64,000 nucleotides of DNA from Endozoicomonas euniceicola. Its GTDB lineage: Bacteria; Pseudomonadota; Gammaproteobacteria; Pseudomonadales; Endozoicomonadaceae. Both the position numbers and the translations under genes were made by a program. Location of the stretch: the NCBI RefSeq assembly GCF_025562755.1, contig NZ_CP103300.1, positions 5,396,501 through 5,460,500 on the forward strand, read 5' to 3'. How positions within the stretch are numbered: position 1 is the stretch's first letter; the number at the start of each line of letters is the position of its first letter. The notes beneath the pieces are model-generated. The model worked only from the letters and a program-made list of their open reading frames with translations. It had not been told where the DNA came from and ran no database searches. Positions 36,243-45,050 of this stretch are shown here, piece by piece.

Positions 36243-38395
36243 TATCCATGGGGATACCGGGATCAGTGACAAAGCGGGTCAATCCTTCCCAGTGATTCTG
36301 TAGACTTTCGAGCACTTTTTTCGCTCTGACTCGCAGTTTAGGACGATTAAGTTCCTGAACCCTCTGGATTGCCATCTGCTCTACCTGATGTTCAAGCCGT
36401 AACTGCTGTGTTGCTAGCTGCTCTGGTTCATCAAGCACTTCAAGTCGCTGACTATTAAGATGATATAAACGACCAATCCTGTTCACCCAGGTGGCGCTCC
36501 ATTTCTCCAACTCCGGATCACCTCGTTGAGCGTCAATAAAATCCCGCCTGACGTGAGCCCAGCAGAAAGCTAAATTAATAGACACCGCATCATTCGCAAG
36601 CTTTTTGTACGCTGAGTATCGGTCACACACCAGCGTTCCAGCCCCGTCACCAATGATCGACTCTGGTACGACAGCCGCACGGGTGTCAGCAATGCTGAAA
36701 TAAACCGCCTGATCACAAAGAAATACCCAAAGCCAATGTTTGTGAGAACCTGTGGTCTCATGTGCCCAGCTGATCCACCGGGTTTCATCAGCATGCCACT
36801 GATCGCTACTGGCGACGAATTCCCGAGTAGCTTCGGCAACCGGCTCAAAAAAGGGCGTTATAGCTTCCAGGCCAAAGGAGATGGTCGCCTGCGACAGTTC
36901 CAGTCCCTGAGTCTTATAAGACTCAAGTTGCCTGTTTATGGGGATGCCGTATGCGTACTTATTCAGCAACAGCTCCACCCAGACAGAAATACCAAGCTTT
37001 CCTTTGTTGATGAGTCTTGGTGGAGGTGGTGGAGTAGTAATATTGGGCGTTTCAGGGCACTGGCAAGTTTTTTGGTAATGCCTTCGGTGATAACGACGAA
37101 CGTGAGCCTTAACTTCAACTTCAATTACGTCGCAGCTGTCGTCATTGAAAAAAGACTTGAATGGCCGGTGACAGACTGTACAACACTGTTTGTCCACTGG
37201 TAAGTCTACAGACTCATGAACCACTGGCAGGTTGTTGTGAAGATGGCGACCAGAGCCGGGGACTCCGGGCTGGTGACCTCGTTTTCGATTTGAAGGTGGC
37301 CGGGTAGTATTGCCACTTTTCTTTGAAGAAGAACTGGTCTTCTCTGATTTACGACCGAAAAGCAAGTGCTTCATGTGTGCCAGTTCTGATTTCAGATCAG
37401 CGACCTGGGTGTTCAACCCAGCCATTTCGGCTTTATGCTGAGCGATAAGAGAGGCATTTTTAGCCAATACTTTTTTCTCTCGGCCACAGGCCGCCTTCCA
37501 CATGGCATGCCAGAGTTTGGCCTGCTGTTTTAGCTGGATGTGTTCCTGCTTGGTGAGGATGACCTGCGAGGTAGCAAAGGGGGCAGGCAGTAATGCAGGT
37601 GTTGTGCCTGATCCTGAAACATGAGCATTTTGCATACTCTAAAAGTAGACGACTTTGAGCTTATGTTTAGTGGTTTGTAGAAAAGTTACAGCTGTTCAGC
37701 AATATCGTCCATAACCCTTTGACTGGCGGTGGCCGTGGTTGCCAGCACCGGAAGATTCGGTGGCATATAAGGCAGAATATGTTTGATGCGTTTGTAATCC
37801 GGTCGGAAATCGTGCCCCCAGTCAGAAATACAGTGGGCTTCATCAATCACAAACAGTCCGACCCTGCCCGCTACCGGCAACAATACCTGTTCAACAAAAT
37901 CCTCATTGGGCAGACGTTCCGGAGAAATAATCACGGCATCCAGCTGGTCAGCCAGCAACTGCCGTTCAGTCTGTTTGTTTTCAGGGTTACTGTTTGAGGA
38001 ATTAATAGTGCCAAGCCGAACCCCATATTTTGCCGCAGACTCTATCTGATTTCGCATCAGTGCCAGCAGGGGCGAAATAATAATGGTCGGGCCTTTTCCC
38101 TCATTTCTGAGCAAACGGGTCGCCGTAAAATATACGGTACTTTTACCCCAGCCGGTTTTCTGCACCACCAACAGGCGAGACCGGTGAACCACCAGTTCCT
38201 CTATGGATTCCCACTGATGTTCATGAAAGCAGGCATCGGCATCCCCAAGGCTGCGACGTAATAATTCCAGACCTTCCCGGTAAAACCGTTCTGTTGTTTT
38301 CATTTTTACACCTTGTATATGCAGGCTGGGTCGAGCAAATGCGAGCTCCAATCTGGATAAAATTATTTATTGCGCCCTATTATGGCTAAGGATTC

Positions 38396-38581
38396 TTACC
38401 GGTGATGGCTTTTCGCTCCTGCGAGCAAAAGCACTCGATCAACCAGCCCCCCTGAATATCGATAACCGCTCGCCTGCAGTTGCTTAATTGCTGCCCTGAC
38501 GTTGGTGTACCCCGTTTTTTTTGCTTTGACCAGCATGCCTAAACTGCCTGTGGTGGTTAAACCCATATGTTCAGCATGACA
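38396..38581 (-). pseudogene. DUF3368/PIN-like toxin, C-terminal remnant
   Basis: About 60 codons: HAEHMGLTTTGSLGMLVKAKKTGYTNVRAAIKQLQASGYRYSGGLVDRVLLLAGA, ending at 38396. This is the C-terminus of DUF3368 proteins, PIN-like toxins paired with UPF0175 antitoxins. The N-terminal two thirds with the acidic catalytic residues are absent: only about 24 nt separate the antitoxin stop from this remnant. Confidence 0.7.
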
Positions 38582-38674
38582 TTCGTTTATGTGGTGGCTT
38601 GTTATTAACCCAGAGAATCCAGATCGCGATCCAGATCGTCAGGATCATAATCCACAGCATCAATACCCATAGCA

Positions 38675-40219
38675 CTCAGGTTTAGAGTTCTTGAAACATG
38701 AACGTTCGGTAAAATATTTAGCGTCGGCGCAGCCAATCCCGTCAGGCACACAATTTAAACCTGCCTGAACCGTTTAAATCATTGGTTCTGAGTTCATTTA
38801 TGCCGCTTTTTCCAAAAAACTATCCGAACGTTCGTTTTTATCCGGCAATTTCAGCTCTAATTTTTGCTCATATCGGTTCCAGCAGCCACGAATTCGAAAC
38901 TGCGGAATAATCCAAAACAGCGCGCGCCTAAGCATTCCGGCCGTGACTGTATGGGGATTCCTCCAGGCAGTTTTGGCCAGCGCAATGGCCGCTGGATTTT
39001 GACAAATGGTCAGCAATTGCACCAGCGCATACCCTGCCATTTTAATGTGCATCCACCGTAACAGCGTTCTGAGTTTCTGCTGCCATAAATGCTTGCATCC
39101 AAACTCGTGTTTAAGTTGCTGGAACATAGGCTCTATAGGCCACCTGAGCGAGTAGGCTAATAGCACTTCATCGGCTTTCAAGTCAGGATTGGTGGACAGA
39201 AACAGTTTAGTTTCTGTTTGTCCCTTGTCGTTTTCAAAACAACTCCAGACGACTCGGACAATACGGCCTTTCAAAAAACGAGCTCGGCAAATACAAGAAC
39301 GAAAAGAGACAGTCCGGTTCTTTCTGTAAAGCCAGAGAGTCATCTTGGTCTCTGGTAATTTATCTACTTCCTCAGGTGTCATTTTGACACCGTACTTACG
39401 CTTGCGGCCTTTCCTTTTGAAAGGAGAGGGAGGAAGTGCATCGACTGGAAGCGCATAAAGTGCCCGGTTTTTCGGTATATGACCAATGACCTCATACCCA
39501 AGCTCAAGCGCGGGCTGCATCATGGTATGATTCATAAACCAGCAGTCAGTGAGCAGGCGCAAAGCTCGCCCCTGAAGACTCTGTCGTACAGATTTCAGCA
39601 TGGCCTTTGCAATTTTAAGCTTGCTGATGTTGCCTGACTTAGGTGATGGAAAAGCCATCACTGGAATCGCAGTATGCACCTTGTCTGATGGTCTATGGAA
39701 AGGAATAGCCAGAAAGACCCAACATTGACCAAGGAGATAAGTACACCGGTTCTTTTTCTTGCTGTGTTGGTGATGTATTCGGCATGCCGGTGCTTTGTCA
39801 GAGCAACGTTCGAGTGTCAGGTCGTCGAGAATCAGGGGAATGGTCTGACCGTCAGGCACTTTAGAACTGACCAGCAATATCAGACGATGCGCCAGGTTTC
39901 GCCAACGCCACTTACCTTGGGAGACCCAATGATGGTAGCTGTTCCAGAAATTTTCGTAGTGGATCGTCAGAAGGGCTTGTGTAACAAAGCCTTCGCCAGA
40001 AAGCATGCCACCCAGAAGTAACTCACAGAACGTTGGTGCCGCAAGTGGTGATAGCGCTTTTGCAAGAAATGTCGTATATAAAGAAAGCTCTCGAAGGATT
40101 ACTTTCTGATCTGAAGTGAGCATGGCAACCGCTTTTTCCTGGTAGATGAAGCGGTTGCTTAACCTATCTCAGCATCAAAAAATACGAAACGTTAGTACTT
40201 ATAATTCTCTAAACTTGAG
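38675..40219 (-). mobile_element. IS4-type element inserted in a UPF0175 antitoxin gene
   Basis: 1545 bp with inverted ends CTCAGGTTTAGAG and CTCTAAACTTGAG, flanked by an 11-bp direct duplication TACCCATAGCA (38664-38674, 40220-40230), the length expected for IS4-family elements. Confidence 0.88.
38798..40123 (-). CDS. IS4-type DDE transposase
   Basis: 441 aa, intact. Catalytic segments: TIPLILDDLTLERCSDK (first Asp), LRLLTDCWFMN (second Asp) and YSLRWPIEPMFQQLKHEFG (YREK-type segment with Glu). Not closely similar by eye to the 478-aa IS4-type enzyme at 15 kb. It lies fully within its terminal repeats. Confidence 0.85.
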   Translation of the reverse strand: MLTSDQKVILRELSLYTTFLAKALSPLAAPTFCELLLGGMLSGEGFVTQALLTIHYENFWNSYHHWVSQGKWRWRNLAHRLILLVSSKVPDGQTIPLILDDLTLERCSDKAPACRIHHQHSKKKNRCTYLLGQCWVFLAIPFHRPSDKVHTAIPVMAFPSPKSGNISKLKIAKAMLKSVRQSLQGRALRLLTDCWFMNHTMMQPALELGYEVIGHIPKNRALYALPVDALPPSPFKRKGRKRKYGVKMTPEEVDKLPETKMTLWLYRKNRTVSFRSCICRARFLKGRIVRVVWSCFENDKGQTETKLFLSTNPDLKADEVLLAYSLRWPIEPMFQQLKHEFGCKHLWQQKLRTLLRWMHIKMAGYALVQLLTICQNPAAIALAKTAWRNPHTVTAGMLRRALFWIIPQFRIRGCWNRYEQKLELKLPDKNERSDSFLEKAA

Positions 40220-40627
40220 TACCCATAGCACCTAATATCTGTATAAATTCCAACAGGGGTTTATCAGCAATCCGGGCAGCTTTTGCCAGGGTTGCCAACT
40301 GATTCTTAAACAGGTGAATTGCCAGGTTAATGCCAACCCCCTGTTCCAGCAACTCTCTGGTAAAAGGAATGCCCACCATAAGAGGCGTGTCACGTTTCGT
40401 GATGATGGCGAGCTTACCCGCTTCGGCAATGCGGGAAAAATCACCACTGCGCTCTCGCAAATCTATGATTCCAAACATTTCCATGAGGAAATCCTATTCA
40501 GGCTGTAATTGCTCGCGTACACCAGAGATGCCACATTTCTACCTAAGTGATTTCCGAGGTAGCAATGTACCGACTTCGAGGTTAATAATCCACGCAGCTC
40601 TAATGAACTGTTGATGAAGGACAGCGC

Positions 40628-41626
40628 GTGAAATTATCCAAGATCCTGGCGGGTGTTGCATTGACACTTGGCACTCTCTCTGCCACTTACCCTCTGGCTG
40701 GGTATTGCTCAACCAAAAGTGGTAGTGGGATGGACATCTGGTTTGATACCGGAGGCCCCGTGGGCGGTGCGTATAACACAATCGTTCAGAACGGTGCTAA
40801 GCAGGCCTGTGTGGATCTTGGTTGTGATATCCGGTTCCTCTACTCGAACTGGAGCCCCCAGAAAATGATTGAAAACTTTAACCGGGCGATGAGTTCCAGT
40901 CCCGATGGCATCGTGGTGATGGGACACCCCGGCGATGATGCCTTTGAGAAATTGATCCGTGAAGCCCGCGACAGCGGCATTCAGGTCACTTCCAGTGATA
41001 CCGAACTGCCCCGGCTGATGAGTGAGTACCAAAGCGAGGGCTTTGGTTATGCCGGTACCGATAACCGCACCCGCGGAACCATGCTGGCCAGCGAGACCCT
41101 GCGCCGGTATCCACTGAAAGCCGGTGACCGGGCGCTGGTCTGGGGACTGAAAAGCAAGCCTAACCGGGGACTGTCCACTCTGGGCATGATCGACACTCTG
41201 GAAGAGGCTGGTCTAGAGGTGGATTACATGGAAATCAGTGCAGAGCTGGATAAAGACCCGACCCTGGGTATGCCCCTGATGACCGCTTACCTGTCCCGCC
41301 ATGCTGATACCAAACTGATTATGATTGATCACGGCGCACTGACCGGTCAGCTGGAGAACTTCCTGCGGGCTGCCGGTATCGGCCCGAACCAGATTGTTAC
41401 CGCAGGCTTCAGCCTGTCTCCGGCTTCCGCCACCGCAATGCAGCGCGGTTATATAAACCTGATAGGGGACGGACAGCCGTTCTTGCAGGGTTATCTGCCG
41501 GTGGTTCAGCTGGTGATGAGTAAACGCTATGGGTTCTCCGGTTTGCAGGTGGATACCGGTGGCGGCTTTATCACCAAAGAAAACATTGACATGGTGGCTC
41601 CTCTGGCCAAAAAAGGTCTGCGTTGA
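40628..41626 (+). CDS. Periplasmic sugar-binding protein of an ABC transporter
   Basis: 332 aa, GTG start with AAGGA upstream. N-terminal signal peptide (MKLSKILAGVALTLGTLSATYPLAG). The mature part is a type I LacI/ribose-binding fold: DIWFDTGGPVGGAYNTIVQNGAKQA, DGIVVMGHPGDDAFEKLI, VTSSDTELPRLM and a second lobe with LIMIDHGALTG. First gene of a four-gene operon overlapping the ATPase by 4 nt; the GH4 enzyme downstream suggests alpha-galactoside or a related sugar. Confidence 0.88.
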   Translation: MKLSKILAGVALTLGTLSATYPLAGYCSTKSGSGMDIWFDTGGPVGGAYNTIVQNGAKQACVDLGCDIRFLYSNWSPQKMIENFNRAMSSSPDGIVVMGHPGDDAFEKLIREARDSGIQVTSSDTELPRLMSEYQSEGFGYAGTDNRTRGTMLASETLRRYPLKAGDRALVWGLKSKPNRGLSTLGMIDTLEEAGLEVDYMEISAELDKDPTLGMPLMTAYLSRHADTKLIMIDHGALTGQLENFLRAAGIGPNQIVTAGFSLSPASATAMQRGYINLIGDGQPFLQGYLPVVQLVMSKRYGFSGLQVDTGGGFITKENIDMVAPLAKKGLR

Positions 41627-42402
41627 TCGTGGAAACTTTGCTTGAGTTGCAGGGCGTGAACAAATGGTTTAACGGTGTTCACGCCCTGAGGAGTATTGAT
41701 TTTCGCCTTGACCGGGGCGAAGTAGTGGCGATTCTGGGTGACAATGGTGCCGGTAAATCCACCCTGGTAAAAGTGATTTCAGGTCTGCACCGGCCTGAGT
41801 CCGGAGAGCTGCGGGTGCGGGGAAAAAACATTCCCTGGCAGCGGTACACCGTCAATACTGCCAGAAACCTTGGTGTTGAGACTGTCTACCAGGAACGCTC
41901 TCTGGCAGAAAAGCAGCCACTTTGGCGTAACCTGTTTGTGGGGCGACACCTGCGCAATCGGTTTGGCTTTATTGATATTGCCCGGGAAAAACAGATTACT
42001 ACCGATTTGCTGAAACAGATGGGTCTGCGTGGTGTCGGCATTTCCCCGGACTCCCCGGTCAGCCTGTTGTCCGGTGGTGAACGACAAGGTTTGGCTATTG
42101 GCCGGGCCATGCATTTCAACGCTGATATCATCATTCTTGATGAACCTACCAATGCGCTCTCCCTGGGAGAAACCAGTAAGGTACTGTCGTTTATTCGACA
42201 GATCCGGGAGTCCGGCCGCTCCTGCATTTTGATTTGCCACAATATGGCTCATGTCCACGAAGTAGCAGATCGTTACGTTTTTGTTGACCGGGGGCGGGTG
42301 TGCGGTGAGACCAGCGCCGCAGGCATCACCCTGGATGCCCTGAGCCGACAGTTGATTGCTATTGCCAGAGGCGAGCACCGGTTTCAGGAGATGACTCAAT
42401 GA
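41623..42402 (+). CDS. Sugar ABC transporter ATP-binding protein
   Basis: 259 aa. Walker A is GDNGAGKST, the signature is LSGGERQGLAIGRAM, and Walker B is ADIIILDEPTNALS. Single nucleotide-binding domain, unlike the duplicated RbsA type. The start is TTG at 41623 overlapping the previous stop, or GTG at 41629. Its last bases overlap the permease as ATGA, so translation is coupled. Confidence 0.92.
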   Translation: MIVETLLELQGVNKWFNGVHALRSIDFRLDRGEVVAILGDNGAGKSTLVKVISGLHRPESGELRVRGKNIPWQRYTVNTARNLGVETVYQERSLAEKQPLWRNLFVGRHLRNRFGFIDIAREKQITTDLLKQMGLRGVGISPDSPVSLLSGGERQGLAIGRAMHFNADIIILDEPTNALSLGETSKVLSFIRQIRESGRSCILICHNMAHVHEVADRYVFVDRGRVCGETSAAGITLDALSRQLIAIARGEHRFQEMTQ

Positions 42403-43427
42403 CTCAGATACAGGCAATGGATGATAACCCGTCGATAACCGGTAACCGCGGCAGAAACCGGAAAACGATCTGGGACAGGTTGCACCCTTACCGTTTCAAG
42501 CTGGGTACCCTGTCCATGCTGGTGGCGCTCTGGCTGCTGTTTATGGGCATGAGCCCGGAAACCTTTGGTTCAGGCCGAATTTACCTGTCGTTAATGACCA
42601 GTATCCCATTTCCGGCAATACTGGCTCTGGGTCTTACCCTGCTGATTGTGTCCGGGGAGATGGACATGTCATTTCCGGCCATCATGGCGTTTTCCAGCTA
42701 TGTCTTTGCCCTGACTTTTTCGACCACGGGTATAGCAGGGCTGGCACTGCTGGCTGCGCTGAGCGCCGGAGCCTCTGCCGGACTGGTCAATGCCCTGCTG
42801 GTGGTTCGGTTTGGTGTACCCTCTATCATTGCCACGATTGGCGCCCAGTTTTTCTGGTACGGCCTGGCAACCCTGCTGGCCGATGGCATGGCCATCAGCC
42901 TGGTGGATATTCGCGACACGGCACTGAACAGTATTCTGACCGGACGTCTGTTTGGCTGGTTGCCCATGCAGGCTGTCTGGTGCGTTGGTCTGGCCATCGG
43001 TGCCTCGCTGCTGCTGCATCGGCACTGTTTCGGGGACAACATCCGCTTTATTGGTGACAACCGGGAAACCGCCAGAATGATGGGCGTGCCAACGGCTAAA
43101 ACCCGCACTCTGCTGTTTGTCTTGATGGGCGTCATGAGCGCCCTGGTGGGGGTGATGGTGTGCAGTGAAATGGCATCCTGGTGGCCGACCCAGGGGGAAG
43201 GCTACATGTTGCTGGTCTTTGCCTCGGTTTATATTGGCGGTACTTCGGTATTTGGTGGTGAAGGCACCCTGTCCGGAACACTGATTGGCGCAATTATTAT
43301 TGGCATGATTGAAGCGGGCATTATTGCCGGAGGGCTGTCGGGTTTCTGGACCCGTATGGTTTACGGTTTGATTGTTATTGCTTCGGTGTCCGGCTATGCC
43401 CTCGTCTTTAAAAAAACGGATCGATAA
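42399..43427 (+). CDS. Sugar ABC transporter permease (RbsC/BPD_transp_2 type)
   Basis: 342 aa with about nine membrane segments. The family region LALGLTLLIVSGEMDMSFPAIMAF near the N-terminus and FGDNIRFIGDNRETARMMGVPTAKTRTLLFVLMG (coupling loop) are typical of ribose/simple-sugar permeases. It forms the inner-membrane channel with the preceding ATPase. Confidence 0.92.
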   Translation: MTQIQAMDDNPSITGNRGRNRKTIWDRLHPYRFKLGTLSMLVALWLLFMGMSPETFGSGRIYLSLMTSIPFPAILALGLTLLIVSGEMDMSFPAIMAFSSYVFALTFSTTGIAGLALLAALSAGASAGLVNALLVVRFGVPSIIATIGAQFFWYGLATLLADGMAISLVDIRDTALNSILTGRLFGWLPMQAVWCVGLAIGASLLLHRHCFGDNIRFIGDNRETARMMGVPTAKTRTLLFVLMGVMSALVGVMVCSEMASWWPTQGEGYMLLVFASVYIGGTSVFGGEGTLSGTLIGAIIIGMIEAGIIAGGLSGFWTRMVYGLIVIASVSGYALVFKKTDR

Positions 43428-43451
43428 AGCAACTGAGAATAAGTAGCAACC

Positions 43452-44831
43452 ATGAAAAAACTAACGATTATTGGTGCAGGTAGCATCATGTTTACAAGGC
43501 AGCTGTTGTCTGCCCTGTTTGCGTGTAAAAACTTGCCACCTGTAAAGGTTGTGCTGGAAGATTTAAGTCACGGGAAGCTGGAGGAAACCTACCGCCTGAT
43601 CGGTCTGATGGTTGAGCAGGCCGGAGTGCCTGTCACCCTGACCATGAGCACCGATCAGAAAGAGGCGTTGAGGGGAGCTGACTTTGTGATTAACGCCATC
43701 CAGGTGGGAGGCCTGGAACCCTGGCGGCTGGATATGGAGATTCCCAAAAAATACGGGGTTGATCAGGAAGTGGGCGACACTCTGGGGCCGGGGGGCATTT
43801 TCCGCGCCCTGCGCCAGATTCCGCCAACCCTGTCGGTGGCACGGGATATGGAAGAAGTCTGTCCGGATGCCCTGTTGCTGAATTACGCTAACCCCCTGGC
43901 ACCGTTAACCTGGGCGGTTAATAAAGCGACCAGTATCCAGTGCATCGGACTCTGTTACGGTGTTCGCTACACAGCGTCACAACTGGCGGGTTATCTTGGT
44001 GTGGGTCCCTGGGTTGAACACCCTCATACCCCGGAAGCCTGGCAAGCGCTGATGTACCATGATGTGCCGGAAGGGTTTGAATATACCTTTGGCGGTATCA
44101 ACCATATGACCTGGTTGCTGGATGTGCGCTATCAGGGGCGGGATATGTATCCCGCTATACGGGCATTGCCTGATAATGACAAGGCCTATGACAGTGATGG
44201 GGTGCGCTGTGAAGTGCTGAAAATGTTCAACTACTGGTGTACGGAAAACCACTGGCATATGACCGATTACGTGCCATGGTTCCGCAAAAATGAAGCCATG
44301 ATCAACCAGTTTCTGCCCCGGCGCTGGAACTTGCTGGCTCTGGAAGAAAAGGTTCATGCCAGCGCACAGGCTGAGGTTGAACGACAGTTAGCAGGTAAGC
44401 AGCCGTTCCGGATCGAGCGGAACATGCTGAATGCTCCCAAACTGATTGAGGCCATGCTGACTGGTGAGCGTACCCGGATTAACGGTAATTTGCCTAACCA
44501 GACCGCTGATGGCCTGCTGATTCCCAACCTGCCAGCAGAGTGCATGGTAGAGGTGCCGATTCATGTGGATAAAGCCGGCTTGCACCCTGTTGCGGTTGGC
44601 CCTCTGCCCACCGCCTGTGCGGCTCTGAATAAAACCAATATCAATGTTCAGGAGCTGGTGGTAGAGGCGGCTCTGACCGGTGACCTGACCGCCGCCAGGC
44701 AGGCGCTGGCCATGGACCCGGTGACTGGCATGGCCTGTACTCTGGAACAGTGTCATCAGATGTTTGCGGAGCTGGCAGAGGCGCAGAAGCCCTGGCTGGA
44801 CTCGCGGTATTTTGCCGATAAGCAGGGTTAG
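43452..44831 (+). CDS. melA: Family 4 glycoside hydrolase, alpha-galactosidase type
   Basis: 459 aa. NAD-binding start KKLTIIGAGSIMFTRQLL, then FVINAIQVGG, GDTLGPGGIFRALRQIP, the NYANPL motif and IGLCYGVRY (metal-binding Cys region) followed by FGGINHMTWLL (metal-binding His). GH4 enzymes use NAD+ and Mn2+ and act in the cytoplasm on glycosides. It lies 24 nt after the permease gene and so probably cleaves the imported sugar. Alpha-galactoside specificity is inferred from MelA-like motifs; alpha-glucuronidase is possible. Confidence 0.85.
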   Translation: MKKLTIIGAGSIMFTRQLLSALFACKNLPPVKVVLEDLSHGKLEETYRLIGLMVEQAGVPVTLTMSTDQKEALRGADFVINAIQVGGLEPWRLDMEIPKKYGVDQEVGDTLGPGGIFRALRQIPPTLSVARDMEEVCPDALLLNYANPLAPLTWAVNKATSIQCIGLCYGVRYTASQLAGYLGVGPWVEHPHTPEAWQALMYHDVPEGFEYTFGGINHMTWLLDVRYQGRDMYPAIRALPDNDKAYDSDGVRCEVLKMFNYWCTENHWHMTDYVPWFRKNEAMINQFLPRRWNLLALEEKVHASAQAEVERQLAGKQPFRIERNMLNAPKLIEAMLTGERTRINGNLPNQTADGLLIPNLPAECMVEVPIHVDKAGLHPVAVGPLPTACAALNKTNINVQELVVEAALTGDLTAARQALAMDPVTGMACTLEQCHQMFAELAEAQKPWLDSRYFADKQG

Positions 44832-44835
44832 GGGC

Positions 44836-44918
44836 GCTTTTCGCTGTTGGCTTTTGGCTTCTGGTAGCCAACAGCCAACAGCCAACAGCCAGAAGCCAGA
44901 AGCCAGAAGCTAAAAGCC
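44836..44918. repeat. Heptamer-built palindromic repeat, copy 2
   Basis: Left arm: GCTTTTC, GCTGTTG, GCTTTTG, GCTTCTG. Right arm: AACAGCC three times, AGAAGCC/T three times, AAAAGC. The right arm is the complement vocabulary of the left, so it folds into a long hairpin. It sits straight after the GH4 stop codon and may act as its transcription end. Confidence 0.75.
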
Positions 44919-45050
44919 CGGTATATTTCTGATTGCTATCACCGGGTAAATTCTGTCTGGCTAGATTGACTAAAAACGAGACAGAGTCTTATTTTTCTCG
45001 CTGAACAAACGATATTCCTCCTATAACTTAACAGCAGCCAGGAGGCAGGG

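Larger units (their letters stand above)
34816..37635 (-). pseudogene. IS66 transposase copy 2, interrupted by IS630
   Basis: The frame is intact across the point where copy 1 is shifted (AVSINLAFCWAHVRRDFIDAQRGDPELEKWS), and runs from MQNAHVSGSG to DPGIPMDN at 36243. There IS630 interrupts before NAAEQALRTG, the segment containing the catalytic Glu, which resumes at about 35100 and ends at 34816. Precise loss of IS630 would restore a full 515-residue class transposase. Confidence 0.92.
34745..37689 (-). mobile_element. IS66-type element, copy 2, interrupted by IS630
   Basis: Same ends as copy 1, flanked by the 8-bp duplication AGCTGTTC (34737-34744 and 37690-37697). Outside the IS630 insertion it is nearly identical to copy 1, so both arrived or moved recently. 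Confidence 0.93.
33542..38303 (-). pseudogene. recQ: RecQ family DNA helicase, split by IS66 copy 2 and truncated at the 3' end
   Basis: The N-terminal part starts at ATG 38303 (AAGGTG upstream): VVQKTGWGKSTVYF (Walker A), FVIDEAHCISDWGHDFRP (DEAH box) and VLATTATAS, up to DIAEQL at the IS66 border. The C-terminal part (34736-33542) has TGIVYTATIRDAEQVADWL, VLVATSALGMGYDKPDL, YYQRVGRAGR and the zinc-binding region CGKCINC. The 8-bp duplication AGCTGTTC marks the insertion. The end QWIAYVRVKVSY deviates from the expected continuation, so the C-terminal domain is lost near the ISKra4 relic. Confidence 0.88.
38605..40484 (-). pseudogene. UPF0175 family antitoxin split by an IS4-type element
   Basis: The 5' part (40484-40220) encodes MEMFGIIDLRERSGDFSRIAEAGKLAIITKRDTPLMVGIPFTRELLEQG...LATLAKAARIADKPLLEFIQILGAMG. 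Skipping the IS and one duplication copy, it continues IDAVDYDPDDLDRDLDSLG and stops at 38605. That acidic tail is typical of UPF0175 antitoxins. The interrupted form ends after three foreign residues (TQV), so a shortened 91-aa protein with intact N-terminal DNA-binding part may still be made. Confidence 0.8.
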
